A stretch of DNA of 18,467 bases from CAVVVS01 sp963751355 (GTDB taxonomy: Bacteria > Bacteroidota > Ignavibacteria > Ignavibacteriales > Ignavibacteriaceae): NCBI GenBank assembly GCA_963751355.1, contig CAVVVS010000015.1:1-18467 (forward strand), given 5' to 3'. Position 1 is the first letter of the stretch, and every line of letters starts with the position of its first letter. The position numbers and the translations under genes were made by a program. Shown here piece by piece: positions 8,901 to 17,100 of this stretch. The notes under the pieces are model-generated. The model had not been told where the DNA came from. It did not search any database and saw nothing but the letters and a program-made list of their open reading frames with translations.

Positions 8901-9029
8901 AGAGAACAAAAAGCTCCAGGTAATTACACATTAAAATTTGATGCAAGTAAACTGACCAGCGGAATTTATTTTTATACAATGCAAACTGGCAATTTTGCTT
9001 ATACCAAAAAATTAGTGGTTCTTAAATAA
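5907..9029 (+). CDS. M4 (thermolysin-family) zinc metalloprotease with propeller and T9SS sorting domain
   Basis: This is a 1040-residue secreted endopeptidase. AAAGG (5895-5899) precedes the ATG, and the signal peptide ends near GIVAQPQ. Residues ~135-200 are an FTP-type propeptide (QKYKGLEVWGKEI) and ~205-290 a PepSY-like propeptide. The catalytic domain is ~295-635. HEMTH at 457-461 supplies two zinc ligands and the catalytic Glu458. NES with Glu481 is the third ligand, 24 residues after His457 exactly as in thermolysin. GGVHINSGIPN with His551 matches thermolysin His231. All key residues are present, so the enzyme should be active. Residues ~645-945 form a TolB/PD40-like propeller (ALSFDPTGQFLLFDTYNE, YSGDDKKIAFHTT), an unusual addition that may bind substrate or surface. 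Residues 956-1040 are an uninterrupted T9SS sorting domain. It probably degrades external protein. It lies between the lipoprotein gene and the 9054 cargo gene (24-nt gap). Confidence 0.95.
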   Translation: MKTKLYQIVFLILIILIPGIVAQPQFKKGTKILPPTAQNKFGVAQQKNFNDIVKKFQDFIHQRGITINQNNSSSINNSNSQSRNFRIASPYLNTNVQNEDVIYDKNSGMPIFIKAAPALSKSGGILSASDFIKDGKIFLNKEKELLKIQDPESEFELKKNSKDDLGITHLKFTQKYKGLEVWGKEIILHMDKNGNIISLNGRFVTTPVSIANINGKISSEEAVNISLDHSGITTTNLSQQLKDLMGYDGPVVKKIIWCDEYLVPHLTWFVEVRKGFLQDWYYFIDANDGTVLNHYNNVCYDGATTGTGADLNGVNRTFGTYQIGTDYFMIDASMPMFDAANSQLPDDAKGAVVILNLNNNDLTTENPLYYVTSSSNTWTDPVSISAHYNAVTTYKYYHDVFSRNSVDDNGMTIISIIHMTENNQPLDNAFWTGNFMCYGDGADAFKPLAGALDVGAHEMTHGVTSYTAQLEYQGQSGALNESISDVFGALLDDDNWTMGETIVKDFNLFPTGALRDFVDPHNGGSSLNDACWQPANMNEFINTTQDNGGVHINSGIPNHVFYLVATSIGRNDAAQIWYRALTVYLTRSSQFIDARIATINAATDIFGASSNAVSEVKNAWDAVGVTDGTGTPLPPSSSIVGDNWILMTNTDPGDPNSIYMAKTVINSDNDFYPLSTTPVLTKPAVSDGSGLIIFVDQENNLRTLAADPNNPSETIIDNSGLWWSVAIGPGLSSLALTSIYVDTTIYYYDLINSVSKVFKIATPSYDAPNAKTALYADALSFDPTGQFLLFDTYNEIKNANGDTLSFWAINILDVNSGQMGSVFPPFPEGVNVGDPSYSKTSSVHFTFDLFDINSGQNYVRAADFNTGTSGVVAGPLSVLGFPTYSGDDKKIAFHTTAVDQNTTYDAVNQIALKENKIEGTGTPQDYVTAATYPYWFVIGTRTTDTKEEPNKIPGIFFLSQNYPNPFNPITTINYSVPKTSMVTIKVCDILGREVETLVREQKAPGNYTLKFDASKLTSGIYFYTMQTGNFAYTKKLVVLK

Positions 9030-9053
9030 TTTATTATTTCCTGGAGATTTTAT

Positions 9054-10352
9054 ATGAAAAGTTTATACCTAATTTTCATAGTGTTTCTTTTATCATTTGA
9101 AACCAGAATCTATGCACAGGATGAACCATATATTTGCAAATATCTATTTTCTTCATCAAACGAAATTACACAATTATCTACAGATGTAATTTCACTTGCA
9201 GTCGATGCAGTTTGGGAAGCTACTGATATTACAGGGATTGCTACAACAACGGGTACCTTAACTCAAAGTCCGGGCAATTATGAATTATGGACTTATTCAT
9301 CAACACCAACTGATAAACTTTTGCTCAATTTCTCAAATGGTTCTAAAATAGCTTTCAAATTCTACTCAATCAACGGTTATACTAATGGAACTGCGGATGA
9401 TTTTAAACACTCTCACCTAATGGATTTTAATACGTTAATTGAAAATCAAATAGATATTAGAATTTATAGCAATACTTATCCGCAGAACGGAACAATTTAT
9501 TGGCAGAGGACTATAAAAGGAACAGGACAATTCGATTCACAAAATATGAGTGTAAACTTAACTCACAACGGGAAACTTGATTACGATATCTCAAGCGGAT
9601 ATGCATATTATCAATATACCGAACAAGCAGTAGGCTCTACAAGTACAGGTACATTTTCAGTAAATGTGAATGAAGGTTACAATAAAACGATAATACATAA
9701 CAGTAATACAGGGATCTTTGCAAGCAATACTGAAATTATTAATAACAGTTCGGGTAACTTCAACGGGATTTCTTATCAATACCAAAACGCACATATTTTT
9801 TGGGCTGCAGGAACCGCTTTCGCCGATTCGGCTAATGCCGGTTATTATAATAATGTTATTGATCCTAATCAATGGCTGGCTGAAGGGATAATGCTGAAGA
9901 ATGGCCAACAATACGGGACAGTTCAGTTCAATGGGCCTATACTTAACAATACTTCCGGTCCGGATCTCATACTACATTTAAATATTGGAAACGATGTTTT
10001 TATACATACACTTATAGGTCCTTTTTTAACGAATATTAAAGAGACCGAAAATATTGCAGCTGATTTTGAACTGATGCAGAATTATCCTAATCCTTTTAAC
10101 CCAATTACAAAAATAAAGTACACAATTCCATATATGCACAGTCCCCTCCTTGGAGGGGCGAGGGGTGGGTTGGTTACATTAAAAGTTTTTGATTTACTAG
10201 GACGAGTAGTTGCCACTCTTATTAACGAAACAAAGCAGCCAGGAGAATATGAAGTTGAATTTAATGCAACCCAACTTTCAAGCGGAGTTTATTTCTATCA
10301 ATTAAAAGCTGGAGAATTTATACAAACAAAGAAGATGACATTGCTGAAATAA
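9054..10352 (+). CDS. T9SS cargo protein with unrecognised N-terminal region
   Basis: This is a 432-residue exported protein. GGAG (9043-9046) precedes the ATG, and the signal peptide ends near RIYAQDE. Residues ~25-325 match no family I know. The region is rich in N, T, S, G and Y and looks all-beta (alternating segments such as NGTIYWQRTIKGTGQFD and SSGYAYYQYTEQAVG). It has one cysteine after the signal peptide and no catalytic motif. Residues 338-432 are a T9SS sorting domain with a type 1 palindromic repeat translated as MHSPLLGGARGG in its first loop, and the usual GVYFYQLKAG and TKKM ending. It sits 24 nt behind the metalloprotease and 36 nt before the membrane protein gene, so it is probably coexpressed with both. 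A binding or structural surface role is likely, but no substrate can be named. Confidence 0.85.
   Translation: MKSLYLIFIVFLLSFETRIYAQDEPYICKYLFSSSNEITQLSTDVISLAVDAVWEATDITGIATTTGTLTQSPGNYELWTYSSTPTDKLLLNFSNGSKIAFKFYSINGYTNGTADDFKHSHLMDFNTLIENQIDIRIYSNTYPQNGTIYWQRTIKGTGQFDSQNMSVNLTHNGKLDYDISSGYAYYQYTEQAVGSTSTGTFSVNVNEGYNKTIIHNSNTGIFASNTEIINNSSGNFNGISYQYQNAHIFWAAGTAFADSANAGYYNNVIDPNQWLAEGIMLKNGQQYGTVQFNGPILNNTSGPDLILHLNIGNDVFIHTLIGPFLTNIKETENIAADFELMQNYPNPFNPITKIKYTIPYMHSPLLGGARGGLVTLKVFDLLGRVVATLINETKQPGEYEVEFNATQLSSGVYFYQLKAGEFIQTKKMTLLK
10136..10171 (+). repeat. Palindromic repeat, type 1 copy B, inserted in a sorting domain
   Basis: A 36-nt element whose core CCCCTCC TT GGAGGGG is a perfect inverted repeat, followed by CGAGGGGTGGGTT. 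It differs from the copy at 3217-3252 at 4 of 36 positions and sits at the same place in the sorting domain, between IKYTIP and VTLKVFD. The flanks on the 5' side are also similar between the copies, so they may derive from one insertion spread by recombination. Confidence 0.75.
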
Positions 10353-10388
10353 AATATCATTTGTTAAATTTATATATTAGGAGAATAT

Positions 10389-10772
10389 ATGAGTTATAAA
10401 AATCTAATGGTTATTAAAGCTTTAGTTTCCCTTGGGTTTGGAGTTCTCATGCTTGCTGTACCTTATACACTATTCTCATTATTTGGTATAACGCTGAGTT
10501 CTGGTGGAATGTTCCCGGCAAGAGAATACGGTTCAGCGCTCATGGGGATATTTTTCCTTTGCTGGTTTATAAGGAATGTAACTGAATCCGAATCAATAAA
10601 AGCAATCATTATTGCAATGTTTGTTTATGATCTAATCGGATTTATAGTAACAATAATAACAGTTATTGCTGGAGTTCTCAATCCACTGGGCTGGTTAATT
10701 GTTTTGGTATATCTATTCTTCACATTGGGCTTCGGATATTTTTTAATAAAATCACCAGCTGTAAAAAATTAA
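10389..10772 (+). CDS. Small integral membrane protein, four predicted TM helices
   Basis: This 127-residue protein has no cleavable signal peptide and no sorting domain. AGGAG (10379-10383) lies five bases before the ATG. Hydrophobic stretches are at about residues 8-30, 48-62, 70-95 and 98-120, so it should be an inner-membrane protein with both ends on the same side. A short polar loop with the charged segment FPAREYG lies between helices 1 and 2. I do not recognise a named family; similar 4-TM proteins are usually annotated as hypothetical. It lies 36 nt behind the 9054 cargo gene and is followed by a hairpin, so it is probably the last gene of the protease run. Being an inner-membrane protein within a series of exported ones, it may be unrelated in function. 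No transport or catalytic motif is visible. Confidence 0.8.
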   Translation: MSYKNLMVIKALVSLGFGVLMLAVPYTLFSLFGITLSSGGMFPAREYGSALMGIFFLCWFIRNVTESESIKAIIIAMFVYDLIGFIVTIITVIAGVLNPLGWLIVLVYLFFTLGFGYFLIKSPAVKN

Positions 10773-10780
10773 GTAGTTTC

Positions 10781-10806
10781 TTAAAAGGAATTTCAATTCC
10801 CTTTAA
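10781..10806 (+). terminator. Hairpin at the end of the protease gene run
   Basis: TTAAAAGGAA (10781-10790) pairs with TTCCCTTTAA (10797-10806) with one A-C mismatch. The following sequence AATTATAGTTTATATGTTT is only moderately T-rich, so termination strength is uncertain. The stem begins 8 nt after the stop codon. Confidence 0.45.
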
Positions 10807-10929
10807 ATTATAGTTTATATGTTTCAGTAATCTATATATTCACATAAGGCAGTGATCTCTAAAATAATTTTAATATATAATCATTAGTTATCAAATAACA
10901 ATACTAAACAATCGTTAATCTTATTTTTC
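10807..10929. other. Intergenic, nothing recognised
   Basis: AT-rich sequence between the hairpin after the membrane protein gene and the promoter at 10930. No reading frame, strong hairpin or repeat was seen. Confidence 0.5.
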
Positions 10930-10959
10930 TTGACTTTATAGAATTCGATTAACAATTTG
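10930..10959 (+). promoter_or_regulatory. Possible promoter of the beta-helix gene
   Basis: TTGACTTTAT (10930-10939) is identical to the start of the promoter at 4898. At the offset of the -10 box there (23 nt from the start of the -35) the sequence is CAATTTG, poor as TATAAT but close to the Bacteroidota TAnnTTTG box: TTTG lies at 10956-10959. TTAACAATTTG (10949-10959) also appears before the fibre gene at 14019-14029. Confidence 0.4.
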
Positions 10960-10973
10960 TAACTATGATTATA

Positions 10974-11092
10974 CTCTACACCTCAGGAAGAGGCTGTGGA
11001 GCTGGCCATTGAACACTTCATAATATTCAATCCATATTAATTCTTCCGGGGTTCCTGATATATTATTCTTACCAATATTTCATGGAGGGATT
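10974..11092 (+). promoter_or_regulatory. Structured leader of the beta-helix gene
   Basis: CTCTACACCTC (10974-10984) pairs with GAGG 10990-10993 and TGTGGAG 10995-11001, giving 11 pairs with a single bulged C (10994) and the loop AGGAA. The hairpin starts 44 nt after the -35 box. Downstream are a CGGGGTT motif (11047-11053) and GGAGGG (11084-11089) just before the ATG. The same order and spacing occur before the fibre gene (14056-14171). Confidence 0.55.
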
Positions 11093-13996
11093 ATGAGTAA
11101 GAATTTATTTTTTCTGTTTATATTAATTTCTATTCCAATTTTTATAACTACATCTCTATCACAAACTTCAGTTCCATCCGGAGAGGTCTATGGTACATGG
11201 GATTATGCGGGCTCACCTTATCAAGTTCAAGGGGATATTACAATTCCAAATGATTCAACACTTATTATTAAACAAGGTGTAATCGTAGAGTTCGAAGGTT
11301 ATTATGCACTAAATGTTCAGGGACGATTGTTAGCAATTGGTAATGAAGTTAATAATATAATTTTTACGGTGAATGACACTACTGGATTTTATAAATCAGA
11401 TACAACACTTGGTGGATGGAATGGAATCCATTTTATTGATACTCCTTTAGATAATGATACTTCCAAAATTATTTTTTGTACCATTCAATATGGTAAAGCA
11501 GTTAGTACAAGTCCGCCAAATAAATCGGGTGGAGCAATATTCATATCTAATTTTAATAAGCTGTTAATATCAAACTGTCTAATTAGCAATAATAGCGCAG
11601 GCGGTTCAGATTCTCCTTCCGGAGGAGGATTATGTTTACAATCTGCAGATATAATTTTGGTAAATAATGAAATTTCTTATAATCACGCCTGGGATGGAGG
11701 AGGTATTCAAATTTGGGAATCAGATCCTGTATTTATTAATAATAAAATTGTTTTTAATACTGCAGATGAGGGCGGCGGTGGAATTTGGATTGGTGGGATG
11801 TCTAATTCTGAATTTGACGGTGATGATATTTCTAATAATACTGCAGGAGGCAATGGGGGCGGTATAATTTGCTGGCAAACTACAAATACAACTCTCAACG
11901 CAGTTACATTTAATAATAATATTGCTAATTGGGGAGGAGGAATTGGTGTTATAGAATGTAAACTGGAGATTGACAGCTGCACATTTATTAATAATGGTTC
12001 ATTTGAAATGGGTGGGGGATTAGGCTCAAACTCTAGTACAGTTAATATTAATAATACAAATTTTGAAAACGATTCAGCAGGTAATTCAGGAGGCGGAATT
12101 TTTACCTGGCAAAGTGATTTAGAAATTGATAATAGTGAGTTTAATAATAATAAAGCCAAATATAGCGGTGGTGGTGTTTGTACTGATTCAACAATTATTT
12201 ACATTACTAATTCTGGTTTTGTTGAGAATACAGCTACTGATAATGGCGGGGCCATATTTCTTAATTTAAGCACGGCTATCTTAAATAATTCTAGCTTTGA
12301 ACAAAATTCTGCTGTATGGGGAGGGGGAATTTTAAGTGGTTACGGAAAACTAGATATAAATAATTCTTCATTTAGTGAAAACTCATCCGAACATGGCGGA
12401 GCTATTAATTTTGGCTTTGGCAATGCAGAGTTTTATAATCTGTCATTTATAAAAAACACAGGTATCTGGGGCGGCGGCATCAGTGTAGCAAACTGTGATC
12501 TGTATATTGACGGTTGCCTTTTTTCACAGAATACAGCAACAGGTGAAGCGGGTGCCATTGAATACTTAGCTGACACAACCATTTATGACAGAAGATATAA
12601 TTTTAAGTTACGTGAAACCGATTTTATGGAAAACTCAGCTACTACCAGCAGCGGTGCCGTGCGTATTGAACAAACCAAAGGTGATTCATCAATGGTTGAT
12701 TTGGTTCTGGATTCATGCCAATTCACCGAAAACCATTCCTATGCTCATGGTTCACTTAGAATAGCTGGGTATATTGAAAATTTTATTGTGTCCAATTGTT
12801 TATTTAACGGAAATACCGCTGAACGTAATACAGGCGGACCGGGTTTCGCTGCAAATTCTAAAGGTGAGGTTTATAATTGCGTTTTTAATTCTAACTATTA
12901 CTCGTTTACCGATAGTACAAAGAGCGCACATGGAGTCAGCCTGCAAACTGAAGCTGAAGTTGATTTTATTAATTGTACAATTGTCGATACTTCCTCGGCC
13001 ACCGGGTACGCACTTGCCGCTCGAAGAGGTGCAAAAGCCAATCTTATCAACTGTGTTTTGTGGGGATGTGGAGACCGCCCGATTATTCTAACTACTGTAG
13101 CTGATCTTGGTTGTAAAGTAAACGTTAATTACTGTGATATTGAAAACGGAACGGATTCTTTAAAAGTTTCCGATTCGATGTCAGTAATAAATTGGGGAGA
13201 CGGTAATATTGCAGAAGATCCGCTTTTTGTGGATATGAAGAATGCCGATTTACATTTGTTGGATTCAAGTCCATGCATTGGAGCAGGAATTGATTCAAAA
13301 GAAATTAATGGTACCTGGTTTTACTGTCCTACAACTGATATAGAAGGAAATCCACGCCCCTATCCCCCAGGTTCAATACCGGATATGGGGGCTTATGAAA
13401 ACGAATTGTCTATTCCTGTTCCTGTCGAATTAATATCTTTTACTGCATCGGTATCTAAAGGAAAAGTACTTCTTAAATGGGTCACTTCAACCGAAAAGAA
13501 CAATCTCGGATTTGAAATTGAGCGTAAAATAAATGACAAAAATAAAAACGGAAATTGGGTTTTTATTGGATTTACAGAAGGATACGGGACAACAACTAAA
13601 ACTAAAAAATACTTCTATAATGATGATTTAAGTAATATAAGTTCTAATTCAATTTTCTATAGACTTAAACAAATCGACTATGATGGAACTATTCATTACA
13701 GCAGTGAAGTTTCAATTGATAATCATTTACCTTTGGATTTTGCACTTTATCAAAATTATCCCAATCCATTTAACCCAACAACTACAATAAAATATGACAT
13801 TCCAAAACAAAGTTTTATAACACTAAAAGTTTATGATGTATTAGGCATGGAAGTGGCAACTCTTGTAAATGAATTTAAAAAACCCGGAAGTTATGAAATA
13901 ACATTTAACACAGAGGGACTATCAAGCGGCATATACTTCTACAGTCTAAAAGCAGATAATTTTCAAAAAACTAAGAAAATGGTACTTATGAAATAA
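11093..13996 (+). CDS. Right-handed beta-helix (PMP-like repeat) T9SS cargo protein
   Basis: This is a 967-residue exported protein. GGAGGG lies three bases before the ATG, and the signal peptide ends near TTSLSQTS. Residues ~40-760 form a parallel beta-helix. About 15 coils are marked by GGGI or GGAI and by FxxNxA, for example DNGGAIFLNLSTAILNNSSF and HGGAINFGFGNAEF. The GGAI/FxxN pairing is that of polymorphic outer-membrane protein (PMP) repeats, and the final part (DPLFVDMKNADLHLLDSSPC, then PDMGAYE) is the usual end of such beta-helix proteins. Residues ~775-880 are an Fn3-like domain common before sorting signals (PVELISFTASVSKGKVLLKW, GFEIERK). Residues 884-967 are an uninterrupted T9SS sorting domain. 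No polysaccharide lyase active site is obvious, so adhesion or carbohydrate binding is more likely than catalysis. It appears to be transcribed alone from the leader at 10930-11092. Confidence 0.9.
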   Translation: MSKNLFFLFILISIPIFITTSLSQTSVPSGEVYGTWDYAGSPYQVQGDITIPNDSTLIIKQGVIVEFEGYYALNVQGRLLAIGNEVNNIIFTVNDTTGFYKSDTTLGGWNGIHFIDTPLDNDTSKIIFCTIQYGKAVSTSPPNKSGGAIFISNFNKLLISNCLISNNSAGGSDSPSGGGLCLQSADIILVNNEISYNHAWDGGGIQIWESDPVFINNKIVFNTADEGGGGIWIGGMSNSEFDGDDISNNTAGGNGGGIICWQTTNTTLNAVTFNNNIANWGGGIGVIECKLEIDSCTFINNGSFEMGGGLGSNSSTVNINNTNFENDSAGNSGGGIFTWQSDLEIDNSEFNNNKAKYSGGGVCTDSTIIYITNSGFVENTATDNGGAIFLNLSTAILNNSSFEQNSAVWGGGILSGYGKLDINNSSFSENSSEHGGAINFGFGNAEFYNLSFIKNTGIWGGGISVANCDLYIDGCLFSQNTATGEAGAIEYLADTTIYDRRYNFKLRETDFMENSATTSSGAVRIEQTKGDSSMVDLVLDSCQFTENHSYAHGSLRIAGYIENFIVSNCLFNGNTAERNTGGPGFAANSKGEVYNCVFNSNYYSFTDSTKSAHGVSLQTEAEVDFINCTIVDTSSATGYALAARRGAKANLINCVLWGCGDRPIILTTVADLGCKVNVNYCDIENGTDSLKVSDSMSVINWGDGNIAEDPLFVDMKNADLHLLDSSPCIGAGIDSKEINGTWFYCPTTDIEGNPRPYPPGSIPDMGAYENELSIPVPVELISFTASVSKGKVLLKWVTSTEKNNLGFEIERKINDKNKNGNWVFIGFTEGYGTTTKTKKYFYNDDLSNISSNSIFYRLKQIDYDGTIHYSSEVSIDNHLPLDFALYQNYPNPFNPTTTIKYDIPKQSFITLKVYDVLGMEVATLVNEFKKPGSYEITFNTEGLSSGIYFYSLKADNFQKTKKMVLMK

Positions 13997-14007
13997 GAAT
14001 ATTTTTT

Positions 14008-14037
14008 AATCAATTTATTTAACAATTTGAATTGATT
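14008..14037 (+). terminator. Possible 3' hairpin of the beta-helix gene
   Basis: AATCAATT (14008-14015) pairs with AATTGATT (14030-14037) across a 14-nt loop. It is preceded by TATTTTTT, as are the stems at 4808 and 18141, so it has the same layout as those transcript ends. The stem is A/T-rich and weak, and no T run follows directly. Confidence 0.4.
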
Positions 14038-14055
14038 TACAATTATATTTTTACG

Positions 14056-14171
14056 CTACACCTCCGGAGGAGAAAGTGGTGTGGACTAAAGTTCTCTCCG
14101 GAATATGCTTCTCTTTCTATTACTCCCTGGGGTTTGTGTAAAATGTAATTTTTATTTCCTTGGAGGGAGAA
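14056..14171 (+). promoter_or_regulatory. Structured leader of the fibre gene
   Basis: CTACACC (14056-14062) pairs with GGTGTGG (14078-14084); alternatively, CTCC 14062-14065 pairs with GGAG 14069-14072 around GGA. TGGGGTT follows at 14128-14134 and GGAGGGAG at 14162-14169, just before the ATG at 14172. CTACACCTC, the G-rich motif about 45 nt before the ATG and the GGAGGG are shared in order and spacing with 10974-11092. No clear -35 box was found 44 nt upstream here. Confidence 0.5.
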
Positions 14172-17100
14172 ATGAAAAAGTTATCTTTAATTCTTTTCGT
14201 TCTAATAATTATTACTCAATTCACTTTTAGTCAAGTACCTCAAAAAATTAGCTTTCAAGGAATATTAACAGATTCTGAAGGAACGGTCGTTGCAGATGGT
14301 GATTATTCATTAAAGTTCAAACTATATGATGCGGCTACTAACGGTACAACACTATGGGAAGAAATACAAGTAGTGTCTACTGCAGGTGGATTATTCAATG
14401 TTATCCTTGGTAAGATAAACCCATTTAATATATCATTTGATAGTGGATACTGGCTTGAGATTAAAATTGATGGAAGTGAGGTATTATCTCCCAGAGTGGA
14501 GTTAACTTCATCGTTTTATAGTCTGATGACCAAATCGATTGAAGACTCAACAATCAGCACAGCAAAACTTCAAAATAATTCGGTAACCACCATAAAAATT
14601 GCTGATGGGGCTATTACTCAAGATAAGCTTAATCCATCAGTGAACATACCGCCGGGAGGGGCGGCTGGCGGGGATTTGAAAGGTAATTATCCAAATCCAA
14701 CAGTTGCTGACAATTCTATAACAAGTGAAAAAATAGCAGATAACACAATAACCTCAAATGATATTGCTACTAATATTTTATCAAGTATAGATGGAGTGAG
14801 TAATGATGGTGGAAACATTGATTTATTAGAGGGAAATAATATAACCATTACTCCAAATAATATAGCAAAGACTATAACCATATCGGCAGATGGAGTTGGT
14901 GGAGGAGATGTTACTTCAGTAGCAGCTGGAGAGGGATTAACTGGCGGAGGAAGTTCTGGTGATGTTACATTAAATGTAGTTGGTGGGGATGGGATAGCTG
15001 TAACTGCAAATGATGTTGCATTAGATACTACTTATACCGATGGAAGGTATGTAAATATTGGAGAAGCCAATTCAATAACAAGCTCCATGATAAAAGATGG
15101 AGAGATAAATACTGCTGAATTAGCAGACAATTCTGTTAACAGCTCAAAAATTGAGGATAATACAATAACTTCAGCAGATATATTAACAAATTTATTATCC
15201 AGTTTAAATGGAGTAAGTAATGATGGAGGGAATGTAGATTTGGTTGCTGGTAGTAATATAAAAATTACTCCAGATGATGGAGCAAATACAATTACTATCT
15301 CAGCTGCCGCCACAGCTGGTGATAATCTTGGTAATCATACAGCTACCCAAAACTTAAAGTTAAATGGAAATTATCTTTCTGGCGATGGAGGTAATGAGGG
15401 AGTATTTGTAGCCAGTAATGGAAATGTTGGAATCAAAACAACATCTCCGGCAACACTTCTCCACGTAAATGGTTCGCCGGTAACTGCTCGGGGTCAATTA
15501 TCTATTTCTGCGCCAGCTGGTGAGGATGCGTTTATATCATTTTACGAGGGAAATAATTTTAAATGTTACCTATGGTATGATGACAATGAAGATGATCTTA
15601 ATTTACAGAATTATAATGAATCTAATGGTGGTGATTTGAACCTTAATCCATATGGAGGAAATGTTGGTATAGGGACTAATTCCCCAAAAGCTAATTTGGA
15701 AGTAACAGGAACTAATGGTGCATTATTTACTGGAACTTTAGGAAGTGGGAGCATCCCGATTGAAGGTTCTGGTATGAGAATGATGTGGTATCCTAAAAAA
15801 GCAGCTTTCAGAGTAGGAGAAGCATCTATCTTATCGTGGAATGATTCAAATATAGGTCAACATTCTATTGCAATGGGATTTCACACAAAAGCAAATGGGC
15901 CCAGATCAACAGCTTTTGGATATGAAACACAAGCAAGTGGGTATCAATCGACAGCTTTTGGTGAGGTGTCAATTGCAAGTGGTGATAATTCCGTTTCTTT
16001 TGGTCTTCATACAATTGCAAGTGGTTCTAATTCTGCTTCGTTTGGTGATAATACAACAGCTAGTGGTCAATACTCAATATCAATGGGATTGGGAACTAAT
16101 GCTGATTCATATTCATCAACAGCAATTGGCAGATATAATTTTGGTGGAGGCGTAGAAAGCGCTTGGGTTGAAACTGATCCAATTTTTGAAATTGGTATAG
16201 GAACCTCTGATTCCGACAGAAAAAATGCTTTGACTATCCTTAAAAACGGAAATCTTGGTGTTGGGACTAATTCCCCAAAAGCTAATTTGGAAATATCTGG
16301 AATAGATGGTGTTGTATTTACCGGATCTTTTGAAAGTGGTAGTATTCCTACAGAGGGCGCTGGAACGAGAATGATGTGGTATCCAAAGAAAGCTGCATTC
16401 AGGGTGGGACATGCATTTGGTTTTCAATGGAATGACGAGAATATCGGTAATTATTCCATTGCTATGGGTCTCAGTACAATCGCATCAGGAAACTATTCTA
16501 TGGCCACCGGATTATATTCGTCGGCACATGGGGATTATGCAGTAGCTTTAGGTTATGATAATATTGCAGGAGATTATGCTACAGCTTTTGGTACTGCAAC
16601 AGTTGCAGGTGGAACTTCTTCGACATCAATGGGATATCTTACTAGGGCAGATTCATATATTTCCACTGCTATAGGCAGATTTAACATTGGTGGAGGTTCA
16701 CCAACTTTATGGACCGAAACTGATCCTCTATTTGAAATTGGAATTGGAACAGGACCTTCTGTTCCTGAAAGAAAAAATGCACTAACAGTCCTAAAAAACG
16801 GAAATGTTGGCATAGGCACAATAACACCAGGTGCCTTGCTGCATGTTAAAGGATCAAACACATCTGCAGTTATAGGTAGTAGTATTGATGGAGTTCAAGG
16901 GGTAAGTAATACAAGTGGGGGTTCTGGGGTCGCGGGAATTAATTTGGGTAGTGGCAATGGTATATATGGTAGAAGTACAAGCGGCGGGAAAGCTGGCAAG
17001 TTTGATGGAGATGTGGATATAACAGGAACACTTACTAAAGGAAGTGGTTCTTTTAAGATTGACCATCCATTAGATCCAGAAAACAAATACTTGTACCATT

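Noticed and set aside
11707..12159. 150-codon open frame on the minus strand with many prolines
   Set aside because: It mirrors the GGGI-rich beta-helix repeats of the plus-strand gene; Pro/Leu runs are the reverse reading of Gly-rich codons.
14160..14171. TTG start at 14160 for the fibre gene
   Set aside because: It overlaps the GGAGGGAG ribosome-binding site of the ATG at 14172, which starts a standard signal peptide.
10974..14171. Leaders as known riboswitches
   Set aside because: Neither leader shows a conserved core that I can match to a named class; they are reported only as structured leaders.
14709..16836. Repeats in the fibre gene as a CRISPR array or mobile element
   Set aside because: They are long in-frame protein modules with diverged copies, no short regular spacers and no inverted ends.
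15032..17086. Several minus- and plus-strand open frames inside the fibre gene
   Set aside because: They are by-products of its low-complexity repeats, have no ribosome-binding sites and overlap a clearly coding frame.
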